Assembly: GCA_036013055.1 (NCBI GenBank)
Contig: DASCQM010000014.1
Span: 62,001 to 126,000, forward strand
Length of the DNA: 64,000 nt
DNA from: SHYR01 sp036013055
Lineage (GTDB): Bacteria > Chloroflexota > Dehalococcoidia > UBA2979
Reading direction: 5' to 3'
Position numbers and translations under genes: made by a program
Notes under the pieces: model-generated
The model's database searches: none
The model's input: the letters and a program-made list of their open reading frames with translations, nothing else
Told to the model about the DNA's origin: nothing
Shown here: positions 1 to 9,361 of the stretch, in pieces
How the letters are laid out: each line of letters opens with the position of its first letter
Numbering within the stretch: position 1 is the first letter of the stretch

Positions 1-1073
1 AGATCTCGATGCTCGAAGAGCATCAGGTCGATACATCGTGGCTCGTGATCAGCGACCGCGCGCACGTGATCATGCCGTGGCACCCACTGATCGACCGCCT
101 CGACGAGGAGATGAAGGGCGAAGCCGCGATCGGAACGACCGGCACCGGCACCGGACCTGCCTTCCACGACAAGGGCGGGCGCATGGGCATCCGCACGATC
201 GACCTGATCACACCCGAGATCTTCGAGCAGAAGCTGCGCACCATCCTCCCCTACAAGAACCGCGTGCTGACCCAGCTCTACGACGCCGACCCGCTCTCCC
301 ACGACGAGATCAAGGAACAGTACACCGAGTACGCAGACCGACTGCGTCCGTACATCACCGACACCGCGGCGCTGGTGCAGGACGCGCACGAGCGTGGTGA
401 GAACATCCTGCTCGAAGGCGCGCAGGGCTCGCTGCTCGACCTCGATTTCGGCACGTACCCGTACGTCACCTCCTCGATCCCGGCCCCCGTCGCGTCCGGT
501 GCTGGCACCGGCATCGGCCTCGGCCCGAGCGCGATCGAACGCGTGGTCGGCGTCTACAAGGCCTACCAGACGCGCGTCGGCAACGGCCCGATGCCGACCG
601 AACTCTTCGACGAGACCGCAGAACGCCTACGCGACCCGGCGGCAGCTCAGGGGCAGGGCGAAGTCGGCACAACGACCGGCCGCGTTCGCCGCGTCGGCTG
701 GTTCGACGGCGTGCTCGCGCGCTACACCTCGCGCGTCAACGGCGTCACCTCGGCGGCGCTGACGCGCCTCGATGTGCTCTCCCAGTTCGATGCGATCCAG
801 GTCTGCACCGGCTACGAACTCAACGGTGAGCGCGTGGCGACGCTGCCCGCCGCGCTGCAGGACTCGGAGGCGGTGACGCCGGTCTACGAGGAGATGCCGG
901 GCTGGAGGTCAGACGTCTCCGCGATCCGCAAGCTCGGCGACCTGCCAACGGAGGCGCGCCAGTACGTGCGACGCATTGAGCAGTTCCTCGGTGCCCCGAT
1001 CGATATGATCTCGGTGGGGCCTGAGCGAAATCAGGTGATCGTGACCCGCGACATCTTCGGCAGCGCGCTCTAG
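1..1073 (+). CDS. purA: Adenylosuccinate synthetase, 5' end outside the window
   Basis: Joins IMP and aspartate using GTP, the first committed step from IMP to AMP. The reading frame is open from base 3 and lacks the N-terminal GDEGKGK loop and catalytic Asp/His, so the true start lies upstream; the first ATG at 9 is internal. Visible family motifs are ISDRAHVIMP, IGTTGTGTGPAF (usually GTTGRGIGPAY), VGNGPMPTEL and GTTTGRVRRVGWFD, followed by the C-terminal RKLGDLP and SVGPERNQVI segments. About 357 of the usual 430 residues are present. The other purine genes in this window are purF-purM-purH and purQ-purL, far downstream. Confidence 0.95.
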   Translation, partial: ISMLEEHQVDTSWLVISDRAHVIMPWHPLIDRLDEEMKGEAAIGTTGTGTGPAFHDKGGRMGIRTIDLITPEIFEQKLRTILPYKNRVLTQLYDADPLSHDEIKEQYTEYADRLRPYITDTAALVQDAHERGENILLEGAQGSLLDLDFGTYPYVTSSIPAPVASGAGTGIGLGPSAIERVVGVYKAYQTRVGNGPMPTELFDETAERLRDPAAAQGQGEVGTTTGRVRRVGWFDGVLARYTSRVNGVTSAALTRLDVLSQFDAIQVCTGYELNGERVATLPAALQDSEAVTPVYEEMPGWRSDVSAIRKLGDLPTEARQYVRRIEQFLGAPIDMISVGPERNQVIVTRDIFGSAL

Positions 1074-1108
1074 CAGCGAGATCCGCCCCGGCAGAGAGCG
1101 AGCGACTG

Positions 1109-1639
1109 ATGGACACAATCGTACTGATCCTCCACGGCCTCGCCGCTGCCGTGCTCGTCGGCGGCATGGTGCTGATGTTCTTCGCCGTCACCCCCGCCAC
1201 GTGGATCATGGAAGACGAGGCACTGCGCAGGATCATCACCCGCGTTGTCGCCCGCCGCTTCGCGGTGCTGTCCATGATTTCGCTCGGGGTGCTGCTCGTA
1301 ACCGGGCTCCTGCAGTTCGCGAGCGATGGCATCCTGCCGCCCCACGTGCGCGACAACATGATGTCGTACCGCTTCGGGCTCGTTTTCACCGCGAAGATGA
1401 TCACGACCATCGTGCTCGTCGTCATGATCGTCGGACACGGCATGTGGCTCGCACCTCGCATCGCACGCGCCACCGAGACGGTGATCGAGTCGCCCGGCGA
1501 TGAAGACGCCCGCATCGCGCTTGAGAACATCCGACGCCAGTCGTTCGCCTTCTCCTTCGTGATGCTGCTCGCCGCCGCCGCCGTCTTTGCGATGGGCGTA
1601 ACCCTCGGCAGCCACGAATACGCCCACGTCCTCAACTGA
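1109..1639 (+). CDS. CopD-like four-helix membrane protein
   Basis: A 176-residue integral membrane protein with about four hydrophobic helices (roughly residues 3-25, 53-72, 90-112 and 148-168). The N-terminal His in ILHGLAAAVLVGG and the general layout resemble the CopD / DUF4149 group of small membrane proteins, some of which are linked to copper or haem handling. No catalytic motif is visible. It starts at an ATG 35 bp after purA and is followed 20 bp later by the mug gene, so the three are probably cotranscribed. Function is unproven; the family call is by topology and short motifs only. Confidence 0.6.
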   Translation: MDTIVLILHGLAAAVLVGGMVLMFFAVTPATWIMEDEALRRIITRVVARRFAVLSMISLGVLLVTGLLQFASDGILPPHVRDNMMSYRFGLVFTAKMITTIVLVVMIVGHGMWLAPRIARATETVIESPGDEDARIALENIRRQSFAFSFVMLLAAAAVFAMGVTLGSHEYAHVLN

Positions 1640-1659
1640 TCCGCCGGCGCACCCATCCG

Positions 1660-2229
1660 ATGACGACGCCACCTCAACCTCTGCAGGCGCTCTCCCCGGA
1701 GACAACCCTCCCGGCGACCCTGCCCGACCTGCTGCAGCCGGGACTCGACCTCGTCTTCGTCGGCATCAACCCCGGCGAGCAGTCCGCGCGCGCTGGTCAC
1801 TACTACGACCACCGCGGCAACGTCTTCTGGCGCTCGATCTCCGGCTCCGGCCTGGCCGGCCGCGAACTCGGCCCCGCCGACGACCACCTGCTCCCGGACG
1901 AGTGCGCGATCGGCTTCACCGACGTCGTTAAGCGGGTCGTCACCGACAGCACAGCGGTCACCAGCGACGAGCTGAGGGCCGCAGCACCCACCTTCCTCGA
2001 ACGTATCGCCGCCGCCGATCCGCGGGTTGTCTGCTTCACGAGCACTCGCGCCTTCGAGTCGCTCTTCCCCGGCGTGCGCAGGGCGGAGCACTGGGGCCGC
2101 CAGCCGGTCACGATCGCGGACGCCGAGGTCTGGGTGATGCCATCGACGTCGGGGCGCGCCGCAAAGTGGCACGACCGTGGGCGTGCGGTCCTCGCTGAGC
2201 TGTCCGCGCACCTCGGACGAACCGCATGA
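1660..2229 (+). CDS. mug: Mug/TDG-type mismatch-specific uracil-DNA glycosylase
   Basis: Base-excision repair enzyme removing uracil or thymine from G:U and G:T mismatches. The first motif GINPG (residues 35-39) carries the catalytic-water Asn, and the second motif MPSTSGRAAKWH (from 160) matches the TDG/Mug insertion loop, closer to the TDG form (MPSSSAR) than to the E. coli NPSG form. Length of 189 aa is normal. The stop codon overlaps the ATG of the next gene in an ATGA junction, indicating translational coupling. Confidence 0.88.
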   Translation: MTTPPQPLQALSPETTLPATLPDLLQPGLDLVFVGINPGEQSARAGHYYDHRGNVFWRSISGSGLAGRELGPADDHLLPDECAIGFTDVVKRVVTDSTAVTSDELRAAAPTFLERIAAADPRVVCFTSTRAFESLFPGVRRAEHWGRQPVTIADAEVWVMPSTSGRAAKWHDRGRAVLAELSAHLGRTA

Positions 2230-2747
2230 GCGCCGAACAGCGCGACCCGGAGGAGCAGGTCTACCGCCCGGACGATGACTGCCCGCTCTTCAGCGAGCGG
2301 CTCGCTGACCACATCGTCGCCGTCACGCGCGGCGAGATCCCGAACCGCGGTCGTTTCTGCGGCAACTGCTACACGCCGATGGCGACCGAGACCGCGCGCT
2401 GTCCGCATTGCGAAACGTCAACGGCAGATCTCTCCACCGTCGACCAGGTGCCTGAAGAGGTGATCACGATGCTCCGCATCGTGCGCGGCACCGAACGACG
2501 CTGGGTCAACGGCTTCGCCTACGTCGGCGTGCTGATCGCGGTCCTCGGCGGACTCGCCTTCGTGCTCGGCATCAGCTACCTGCGGGAACGTCTGATCGCC
2601 GCCACGATCGTCTACTTCATCATCCTGCTCGTCGGCAGCCGTGCCCTCGCCGGCATCCTCGGCGGGTACTACGGCGATCACATCGGCTACAACCGCGCGC
2701 GCGCGACGTTGCTCGATGACTGGGCGCAGTGGATCGAGCAGCGATAG
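2226..2747 (+). CDS. Zinc-ribbon membrane protein of unknown function
   Basis: 173 aa. A cytoplasmic N-terminal part holds a four-Cys zinc ribbon (C45, C48, C59, C62; CGNC and CPHC knuckles), followed by two predicted transmembrane helices (about 97-116 and 123-142) and a short amphipathic tail. I do not recognise a characterised family. It overlaps mug by four bases, so the two are cotranslated. A role as a small membrane sensor or assembly factor is possible but nothing in the sequence settles it. Confidence 0.7.
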   Translation: MSAEQRDPEEQVYRPDDDCPLFSERLADHIVAVTRGEIPNRGRFCGNCYTPMATETARCPHCETSTADLSTVDQVPEEVITMLRIVRGTERRWVNGFAYVGVLIAVLGGLAFVLGISYLRERLIAATIVYFIILLVGSRALAGILGGYYGDHIGYNRARATLLDDWAQWIEQR

Positions 2748-2937
2748 TACCGGCGAGTCGCCGCGATCAGGGTGCCACACCGCAAAGCGCACCCAATGCG
2801 ACGCTTCCGAACAGATTCCGTCGGAATGTCAGGCTTGCGTAAGCCTTCCCAGCCTCCCGACACCCATACTCCACGCTCTCCCTCGCATTCCGACTTGGCG
2901 TCGCCGGAGGTGCCGCATCTCACTGCTCTACGCGACA

Positions 2938-5900
2938 TTGGTTGACCCGGAGCTCGCGCAGGTGCTCGGAAGCCTCCAGACCGGCATCCTCGTGCGCGAC
3001 GCGGACGGTCGCTTCGTGCTCGTCAACGAGGCACTGAGCAAGTTGCTGGGGCACAGCCAGGAAGAGCTGCTCGGAAAGTCCGACATCACCGAGTTCATCC
3101 ATCCGGAAGAACGTTCCGCAGCGAAAGAGCGTTTGCAGGGACTGGCGATCGGGGTGATCCCGGCTGATAGCGACGTCACCCGGCGGCTACAGCGGCCGGA
3201 CGGCTCCACGATCCACGCACTGATCTCGCGCCAGCCTCTGACCCTCGCTGACGGCTCATCGGGCGTGCTCGTGGAGTTTCGCAACGTCACCAGCGAGGTC
3301 AACGCCACCACGGCGCTGCGCGAGAGCGACGACCGCTACCGCATGGCATTCGAGACCGCCCATGATGGCATCCTCGTCTCGACCCCCGACCGCGTGATCG
3401 TCGACTGCAACATCGCGCTCTGCCGCATGCTGGGCTACGAGACCGGTGAGCTGGTCGGCAAGACGATCCCGCATGTCGTGCATCCGGCAGACGTCGCGTG
3501 GCTGCAGGAACAACGTACCCGGCGCCTCGCCGGCGAGTCCGTGCCCGCTGTCTACGTCGTCCGGCTCGTGCGAAAGAATGGGGAGACCGTAACGGTCGAG
3601 GCTTCTTCCTCGATCCGGGGTTCGCTGCACGAAGCCCCGGTGAGCATGACCACGTACCGCGACGTGACGGCGCGGATCGCGGCAGAGCGGGAGCTGCAAG
3701 ACAGCGAAGAGCGTTTCCGCAGAATCTTCGAAGACTCGCTGACCCCGATGGCGCTCATTCTGGACGCCGATCGAGAGCACGTACTGCGGAACGACGCGTA
3801 CGCGAAGATGCTCGGATACTCGCTCGAAGAATTCTCTGCCCTCCCCCACAACGCATTTGTGAGGGCAGAGGACGTGGCGATCGGTTCCGCGCTGATCCAG
3901 CGCCTGATCGACGGCGGCGAGCGCGATTCGGAGCCGGCCGCGCGACGCCAGATCCACAAGGACGGGCATCTGGTCGATGTCCTCGTCCAGGCATCACCAC
4001 ACGTGATCGACGGCGAGCAACTAGGGGTGCTTCTCTCGCTCCGCGACGTAACGATCGAACGCAGGGCGCAGACTGCCCTGCGGGAGAACGAGGAGCGATT
4101 CCGCGCCGTCTTCGAAGATTCACTCACCCCCATGATGCTGGTGACAGCCGAATCCCGAGAGGTGCTCCGCAATCAGGCCTACGCGAGCATGCTCGGCTAC
4201 TCGATCGAGGAACTGGCGGAGCTACCGCGCGAGGCGATCCTTCCGCTCGACGACGACGAAGACTCAACACGACGCATGCAACACCTGTTCGATGGTGGAG
4301 ACCCCGCGCCGGATCCCTACTCGCGGAACTACGTCCACCGTGACGGACGCACGCTCAACGTCGTGATTCAATCCTCCCCGATCGATATCGGCGGGAAGCG
4401 TTTTGGCGTACTGATCACCATCCGCGACGTCACCGTTGAACTGACTGCCATGACGGATCTCCGGGAGAGCGAGGAACAGTTCCGTGCCGTCTTCGAAGAC
4501 TCCCTCACGCCCCTCGTGCTCGTGGACTCGCGGACAAACGAGTTGCGACGCAATCGAGCGTTTGGCGACATGCTCGGATACTCCGCCGAGGAGATTAGAG
4601 ATCTCCCACGCACCGCATTCATGTTGCCCGCCGATCTGCGGGGCGGGCCCCGGCGCATCCAGAAGATGATGGACGGCATGAGCGCTGACACGGCACCGAT
4701 CGCTCGGCAGTACGTTCACCGGGACGGGCACCTGGTCAACGTGATCCTCCAGGAGTCGCCGCTGGAACTCGCCGGGGAGCGCGTTGGGCTGCTGCTCTCC
4801 GCCCGCGACGTGACCGCGGAACTGACCGCCGAACGTTCTCTGCGGGACAGCGAAGAGCACTATCGCAGTCTGTTCGAGACCGCGCAGAACGGGAGCGTCG
4901 TCGTCGGCCGCGATCAACGCATCCGCTTCGCGAACGCGGCGGCGGCCGAGCTGCTGAGACAGCCAGCGAACGAGCTGATCGGCAAGAGCTACAGCGAAAT
5001 CGTGGACGTGGACGAGCGCGAGATCGTGGAAGTCTCGATGGAGTCAGTCTTCGCCGATGCCGCAGAGCGAGACCCGACGGGGCGCGGACGCCCGCGCCGC
5101 CTCCTACGCGCTGATGGCACGATCGTGACCGTTCACGCGTCGGCCGCGCTCTACCGCGAGAGCGGCGAAGTGACCGGGATACGGCTGGAATGGACCGACC
5201 TGTCCGAGACGCTGCGGTTGCGAGACGAGTTGCTCCAGGCTCAGAAGCTGGAGTCCGTCGGAACGCTCGTCGCTGGCGTCGCCCACGACTTCAACAATCT
5301 CCTCGCCGCGATCGGCGGCAGCATCGAGATGGCGGAGACGACTGGCCCGCAGGAGCTCTGGCTCGGCCGAGCCAAGGAATCCACCGCGCGCGCATCCGAC
5401 CTGGTCGCGCAACTACTTGCCTTCTCACGCCGCAGCGACGGTGTCAGGAGCCTCGTCGATGTCGCCGCACTGACGCGCGAGACGGCGAGCCTGCTGGCGC
5501 AGACGATCGATCAACGCATCGACGTTCGCACCGAGATCGAGGAGTCCATCCCAGACGCCTGGGCCGTCCCCGGCGAGATCCACCAGGTGCTGATGAACCT
5601 GCTGGTCAACGCCCGTGACGCCGTGCTGGCGCGGCTCTCCGAACGCTCCGACAGCAACTCGTACCAGCCTCGGATTAGCGTCGCGGTGGAGCAGCACGTC
5701 GACCAGATCGACGATCTGGACAGCCCGCAATCGCCGACGATCCAGATCAGCATCCGCGATAACGGCACCGGAATCTCCGTCGAGGCGGCTGAGCGTATCT
5801 TCGACCCCTTCTTCACGACGAAGGACGTCGGCGAGGGCACCGGTCTCGGTCTCTCGATCGCCTATCGCATCATCACGGACCACGGCGGCTCGATCGCCGC

Positions 5901-6375
5901 CGAAGCAGGGCCGGACGGAGGATCGACGTTCGTGATCGTACTTCCGACGGCGCCGGCCGCCAGCAATGACTCCACGCCGGGCAACGACGCCGATGCCGCT
6001 CGCCCGCCCGACGGGCGCGTCCTCGTCGTCGACGACGAGGCGATCGTGCGCGAGGTGATCTCGAAGTTGCTGACTGATGCTGGCTACGACGCGGTGCGTG
6101 CGGCCAGCAGTACCGAAGCCCTCGAGATCGCCACACGTGAATCGCTCGACCTCGTGCTGCTCGACGTGCGAATGCCGGCCCCGGACGGCTGGGAGGTGCT
6201 GCGCACGCTGCGCACGAATAACCCCGATCTCCCCGTCGTCATGGTCAGCGGCCATGCGCTTGGGGCAGAGGCGCTCGAACGAGGCGCACACGCGCTCGTC
6301 CAAAAGCCGTTCGATTCCCAGACGCTACTGGCGGCGGTGCAGAGCCACATCCGCACGGCCAGCGAGGACCGCTAG
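2938..6375 (+). CDS. Hybrid sensor histidine kinase with six PAS domains and a C-terminal receiver
   Basis: About 1145 aa, with no transmembrane segment visible, so a cytosolic sensor. Six PAS modules (about residues 5-118, 128-244, 254-374, 382-504, 508-630, 635-755) precede a kinase core with phospho-acceptor H783 in GVAHDFNNLLA, N box LLVNARDAV, G boxes DNGTGIS and GEGTGLGLSIAYR, and a receiver domain with DDE acidic pocket, D1076 in LLDVRMP and the KPF lysine. PAS 3-5 are near copies of each other. The open frame extends back to 2641, but that would overlap the previous gene and encode a low-complexity stretch. TTG 2938 is the only GTG/TTG/ATG codon between 2716 and the first PAS domain, so I chose it; an upstream start at ATG 2716 is possible. 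No dedicated response-regulator output gene adjoins it. Confidence 0.88.
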   Translation: MVDPELAQVLGSLQTGILVRDADGRFVLVNEALSKLLGHSQEELLGKSDITEFIHPEERSAAKERLQGLAIGVIPADSDVTRRLQRPDGSTIHALISRQPLTLADGSSGVLVEFRNVTSEVNATTALRESDDRYRMAFETAHDGILVSTPDRVIVDCNIALCRMLGYETGELVGKTIPHVVHPADVAWLQEQRTRRLAGESVPAVYVVRLVRKNGETVTVEASSSIRGSLHEAPVSMTTYRDVTARIAAERELQDSEERFRRIFEDSLTPMALILDADREHVLRNDAYAKMLGYSLEEFSALPHNAFVRAEDVAIGSALIQRLIDGGERDSEPAARRQIHKDGHLVDVLVQASPHVIDGEQLGVLLSLRDVTIERRAQTALRENEERFRAVFEDSLTPMMLVTAESREVLRNQAYASMLGYSIEELAELPREAILPLDDDEDSTRRMQHLFDGGDPAPDPYSRNYVHRDGRTLNVVIQSSPIDIGGKRFGVLITIRDVTVELTAMTDLRESEEQFRAVFEDSLTPLVLVDSRTNELRRNRAFGDMLGYSAEEIRDLPRTAFMLPADLRGGPRRIQKMMDGMSADTAPIARQYVHRDGHLVNVILQESPLELAGERVGLLLSARDVTAELTAERSLRDSEEHYRSLFETAQNGSVVVGRDQRIRFANAAAAELLRQPANELIGKSYSEIVDVDEREIVEVSMESVFADAAERDPTGRGRPRRLLRADGTIVTVHASAALYRESGEVTGIRLEWTDLSETLRLRDELLQAQKLESVGTLVAGVAHDFNNLLAAIGGSIEMAETTGPQELWLGRAKESTARASDLVAQLLAFSRRSDGVRSLVDVAALTRETASLLAQTIDQRIDVRTEIEESIPDAWAVPGEIHQVLMNLLVNARDAVLARLSERSDSNSYQPRISVAVEQHVDQIDDLDSPQSPTIQISIRDNGTGISVEAAERIFDPFFTTKDVGEGTGLGLSIAYRIITDHGGSIAAEAGPDGGSTFVIVLPTAPAASNDSTPGNDADAARPPDGRVLVVDDEAIVREVISKLLTDAGYDAVRAASSTEALEIATRESLDLVLLDVRMPAPDGWEVLRTLRTNNPDLPVVMVSGHALGAEALERGAHALVQKPFDSQTLLAAVQSHIRTASEDR

Positions 6376-7274
6376 CGAACGGGTACCGGCAGGTCGATCT
6401 GGTGCTTCGCCAGTTCGGCGCGAATCACCTCGGCGGCGGCATCAGAGGGCGGCACCATCGGCAGTCGCGGCTCACCGACAGCGAACCCGATCTCGTTCAG
6501 CGCGAACTTCACGGGGCTCGGGTTGCTCTCGACGAAGAGCGAATCGACGAGCGGCATCAGCCGCCGGTGGAAGTCGAGCGCTCGCTGATTTGAACCGGCG
6601 ATGCTGGCGGAGATCATCTCGCGGATCTGCCGTCCGACGAGATGCGAGGCGACGGAGACGACGCCGTAGCCTCCGACGTTGAGCGTGAACACCGTGTCGC
6701 TGTCGTTGCCCGACCAGACGCGGAACTCGGGCGCGGCGTCCGCCACGATCTCGCAGATCTGCTGCAGGTCGCCGCTCGCCTCCTTGATCCCGGCGATGCC
6801 GGGCACCGCTGAGAGGCGGACCGTTGTCTCTGCGGTCATGTTCAACGAGGTGCGCCCCGGCACGTTGTAGAGCAGCCCCGGTAGCGTGGTCGCTTCCGCG
6901 ATCGCGGTGAAGTGCCGGTAGAGGCCCTCCTGCGTCGGCTTGTTGTACGCGGGCACCGTCAGCAGTACTCCGTCGCAGCCGACGCGCTCCGCCTCCTGCG
7001 CCATCGCGATCGAGTGCGACGTGCTGTTGTCCGTCGCTCCCGCGATCACGGCGACGTCCGCATCGACGGCGGCCCGCACGGTCGCCCACGCGCCCACCGT
7101 CTCCTCGTCGGAGAGGGTCGGCCCCTCGCCGGTCGTCCCGGTGACGACGAGCCCCTCGGTGCCGGACGCGACGAGTGCCTGCGCCAGCTCGGCGAGCGCG
7201 GCGTCGTTCACCGCGCCGGATTCAGTCATCGGCGTGATCATTGCCGTCAGCAGGCGGCCCCACTCAGCAGCCAT
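6372..7274 (-). CDS. dapA: 4-hydroxy-tetrahydrodipicolinate synthase
   Basis: Condenses pyruvate with aspartate semialdehyde, the committed step to diaminopimelate and lysine. TIM-barrel aldolase of 300 aa with GTTGEGPTL (46-54), catalytic Tyr136 in YNVPGRT and Schiff-base Lys164 in AGIKEASGD. The ATG at 7274 is chosen over an upstream codon because GGAGGGG lies just before it and family alignment begins here. Its stop shares bases with the stop of the convergent histidine kinase. It lies 62 bp downstream of asd, so asd-dapA form one unit. Confidence 0.95.
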   Translation of the reverse strand: MAAEWGRLLTAMITPMTESGAVNDAALAELAQALVASGTEGLVVTGTTGEGPTLSDEETVGAWATVRAAVDADVAVIAGATDNSTSHSIAMAQEAERVGCDGVLLTVPAYNKPTQEGLYRHFTAIAEATTLPGLLYNVPGRTSLNMTAETTVRLSAVPGIAGIKEASGDLQQICEIVADAAPEFRVWSGNDSDTVFTLNVGGYGVVSVASHLVGRQIREMISASIAGSNQRALDFHRRLMPLVDSLFVESNPSPVKFALNEIGFAVGEPRLPMVPPSDAAAEVIRAELAKHQIDLPVPVR

Positions 7275-7336
7275 CGTGACCCCTCCGCCGCGACCCGGTT
7301 CCGGCGTCTCCCGCCGCATCCCGGGTCAGCAGACTC

Positions 7337-8350
7337 TTACAGTTTGCCCCGGCGGATCAACTCTTCGCCGATCTGAATCGCGTTCGTCGCCGCGCCCTTG
7401 CGCAGATTGTCCGCGACACACCACATCACGAGGCCATGTTCCACCGTCGGATCGACGCGCAGCCGGCCGACGAATGCCCCGTCGTCGCCCTCGGTGTTCA
7501 GCGGCGTCGGGTAGCCGTGGTTCGCCGGGTCATCGAGTAGCGTCAGTCCGTCCTGGGCGATCAGCGCCTCCCGCGCGGCAGCGAGGTCGATCGCACTCTC
7601 AAACTCGACGTGCAGCGAGATGCCGTGCCCGATCATCGTCGGCACACGCACGCAAGTCGCGGCGAACGGCAGATCCTCGTCGTGCAGGATCTTGCGCGTC
7701 TCGTTGCGCATCTTGTTCTCCTCGGCAGTGAAGCCATCCTCGCCAAAGGTGTCGACCTGCGGGATCACGTTGAGCGCGATCTGGTGGGGGTAGACAGCGG
7801 GGGCGGGAATCTGCTCATCGCGGCCGAAGGCCTGCATCTGCAGCTTCAGTTCGTCGGCTGCCGCCGCGCCGGTGCCGGTCACGGCCTGGTACGTCGATGC
7901 GGTGACGCGCTTCAGCGGGGCGAGCGCGCGCAGCGGATGCAGCACCATCACCAGCGGCGTCGTCGTGCAGTTCGGGATCGAGATGATGCCCTCGTGCCAG
8001 TCGAGGTCGTCGCCGTTCACTTCCGGCACGACCACCGGCACGTTCGGCGCCATGCGGTAGGCGGAGCCGTCATCAATCATCACGCCGCCCGCCTCGATCA
8101 CCTGCGGGCCCCAGTGCAGCGATGCCTCCGACGTGGCCGAGCAGAAGACGAGGTCAGCGCCCTGCAGCGTCTCGGTGGACGTCTCAAGCACGGTGATCTC
8201 GGTGCCGGCGTACTTCAGCTTGCGACCGGCAGAGCGCGACGTGGCAAGCAGTCGCAGCTCATCGACGGGGAACTTCCGCTCCTCCGCCACCCGCAGGAAT
8301 ACATCGCCAACGGCGCCGGTCGCGCCAATCACCGCCACGGTTAGTGACAT
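7337..8350 (-). CDS. asd: Aspartate-semialdehyde dehydrogenase
   Basis: NADPH-dependent reduction of aspartyl phosphate to aspartate semialdehyde, the branch point for lysine/DAP, threonine and methionine. 337 aa. Rossmann motif GATGAVG (9-15), nucleophile Cys128 in SIPNCTT, and the C-terminal WCVADNLRKGAA segment typical of the family. ATG start; a TATGAT element sits 54 bp upstream. Followed directly by dapA; dapB precedes it on the same strand. The product feeds both the lysine enzymes here and the homoserine-derived chemistry proposed for the sulfur island at 38.6 kb. Confidence 0.95.
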   Translation of the reverse strand: MSLTVAVIGATGAVGDVFLRVAEERKFPVDELRLLATSRSAGRKLKYAGTEITVLETSTETLQGADLVFCSATSEASLHWGPQVIEAGGVMIDDGSAYRMAPNVPVVVPEVNGDDLDWHEGIISIPNCTTTPLVMVLHPLRALAPLKRVTASTYQAVTGTGAAAADELKLQMQAFGRDEQIPAPAVYPHQIALNVIPQVDTFGEDGFTAEENKMRNETRKILHDEDLPFAATCVRVPTMIGHGISLHVEFESAIDLAAAREALIAQDGLTLLDDPANHGYPTPLNTEGDDGAFVGRLRVDPTVEHGLVMWCVADNLRKGAATNAIQIGEELIRRGKL

Positions 8351-8403
8351 CGTCTCGCCTCGCTAGAAATAGGACACCATCCAGTGCAGACGGCCGTCAT
8401 GCG

Positions 8404-8409
8404 ATCATA
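8404..8409 (-). promoter_or_regulatory. -10 element upstream of asd
   Basis: TATGAT read on the minus strand, about 54 bp before the asd ATG and inside the 96-bp dapB-asd gap. No recognisable -35 hexamer at 17 bp. It would allow asd-dapA expression separate from dapB. Seen by eye only. Confidence 0.4.
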
Positions 8410-8446
8410 GAAGCGCGCGAGGCAGGGTGCGAGTTAACGCAGACTG

Positions 8447-9250
8447 CTATTTGAGTCCGATCAACGCGTCTAACCCCACAACCAGTTCCTCGCGCCGCAT
8501 CACCTCGCGGATCGCCAGCAGCACGCCGGGCATGAACGAATCGCGACCCGTGGAATCGTGCCGCAGCGAGAGTGTCTGTCCGACGCCGCCGAAGATGACT
8601 TCCTGGTGCGCCACGAATCCCGGCAACCGCACCGAATGGATGCCCACGCCACCTTCCGCGCCGCCGCGCGTGCCATCGATGTGCGTCAACTCCGGCTCCG
8701 GATGCTCGAAGTCGCGGCCGCGCGCCTCGCGCATCAGCCGCGCCGTCTCCAGCGCCGTGCCGGACGGGGCGTCGACCTTGCCGTCGTGGTGCAGCTCGAT
8801 GATCTCCGCCGCGTCGAAGTAGGGCGACGCGACCTCAGCGAGATGCATCAGCATCACCGCACCGAGGGCGAAGTTCGCCGCAACGACCGCGCCCCGCTGC
8901 TCCGACGCACAGCGCGCGCGCAGCGCGTCGATCGTCTCGCCCGTGACGCCGGAAGTGCCGACGACCGGGCGCACGCCGGCATCGAGCGCCGCATCGATCA
9001 GGCGGGGAGTGAACTGCGCGTTCGTGAAGTCGACGACGACGTCGGGGCTTGCCGCAGCAAAGAGCGCCGCGGGGTCGGCGTGCAGCGGGTAGTTCTCGCC
9101 GCTCGCAGAGACCCACACCGCCGAAGTGCCCGAGGGTTCTTCGACGAGCGGCTCGACGAGGCCGACGACCTGCATCTCGCCGCCAGCCTCAACGGCCGCG
9201 ACGACCGTCGTTCCCATCGTCCCTGAGCCGCTGACTGCTACACGGATCAT
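8447..9250 (-). CDS. dapB: 4-hydroxy-tetrahydrodipicolinate reductase
   Basis: NAD(P)H-dependent second enzyme of the DAP branch. 267 aa, ATG start. N-terminal Rossmann fold VSGSGTMGTTV, GTSGVT motif near residue 99, and the substrate/catalytic signature with His154, His155 and Lys158 followed by DAPSGTA. It follows pnp across a predicted terminator (9307-9334), so it probably has its own promoter within 9251-9306, where a perfect CTCACGTGAG palindrome (9296-9305) is the only notable element. The gene order dapB-asd-dapA is a compact lysine module. Confidence 0.95.
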   Translation of the reverse strand: MIRVAVSGSGTMGTTVVAAVEAGGEMQVVGLVEPLVEEPSGTSAVWVSASGENYPLHADPAALFAAASPDVVVDFTNAQFTPRLIDAALDAGVRPVVGTSGVTGETIDALRARCASEQRGAVVAANFALGAVMLMHLAEVASPYFDAAEIIELHHDGKVDAPSGTALETARLMREARGRDFEHPEPELTHIDGTRGGAEGGVGIHSVRLPGFVAHQEVIFGGVGQTLSLRHDSTGRDSFMPGVLLAIREVMRREELVVGLDALIGLK

Positions 9251-9306
9251 CTCAGGCCCCCGTCACTGGCTCATCACGATCGCTGGTCGACCCGGCTCAC
9301 GTGAGA

Positions 9307-9334
9307 CAAAACTACGCCCCGGTCTCCCGGGGCG
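9307..9334 (-). terminator. Intrinsic terminator after pnp
   Basis: An 8-bp GC-only stem (9315-9322 with 9327-9334) with loop TCTC, followed on the minus strand by TAGTTTTG. It would separate pnp from dapB transcription. The U-tract is short, so efficiency may be moderate. Confidence 0.65.
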
Positions 9335-9361
9335 CAGTGTATTCGCAAATTCGCTTCGCGG

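Noticed and set aside
820..2211. 463-codon minus-strand frame opposite purA end, the CopD-like gene and mug
   Set aside because: Arg/Gly-rich shadow with no domain; the plus-strand genes are clearly real.
2641..2937. N-terminal extension of the histidine kinase frame
   Set aside because: It overlaps the preceding gene and encodes low-complexity residues without PAS similarity; kept only as a start-site uncertainty.
9296..9305. Perfect palindrome CTCACGTGAG upstream of dapB
   Set aside because: Could be an operator, but a single 10-bp palindrome without a second copy or known binder is weak evidence.
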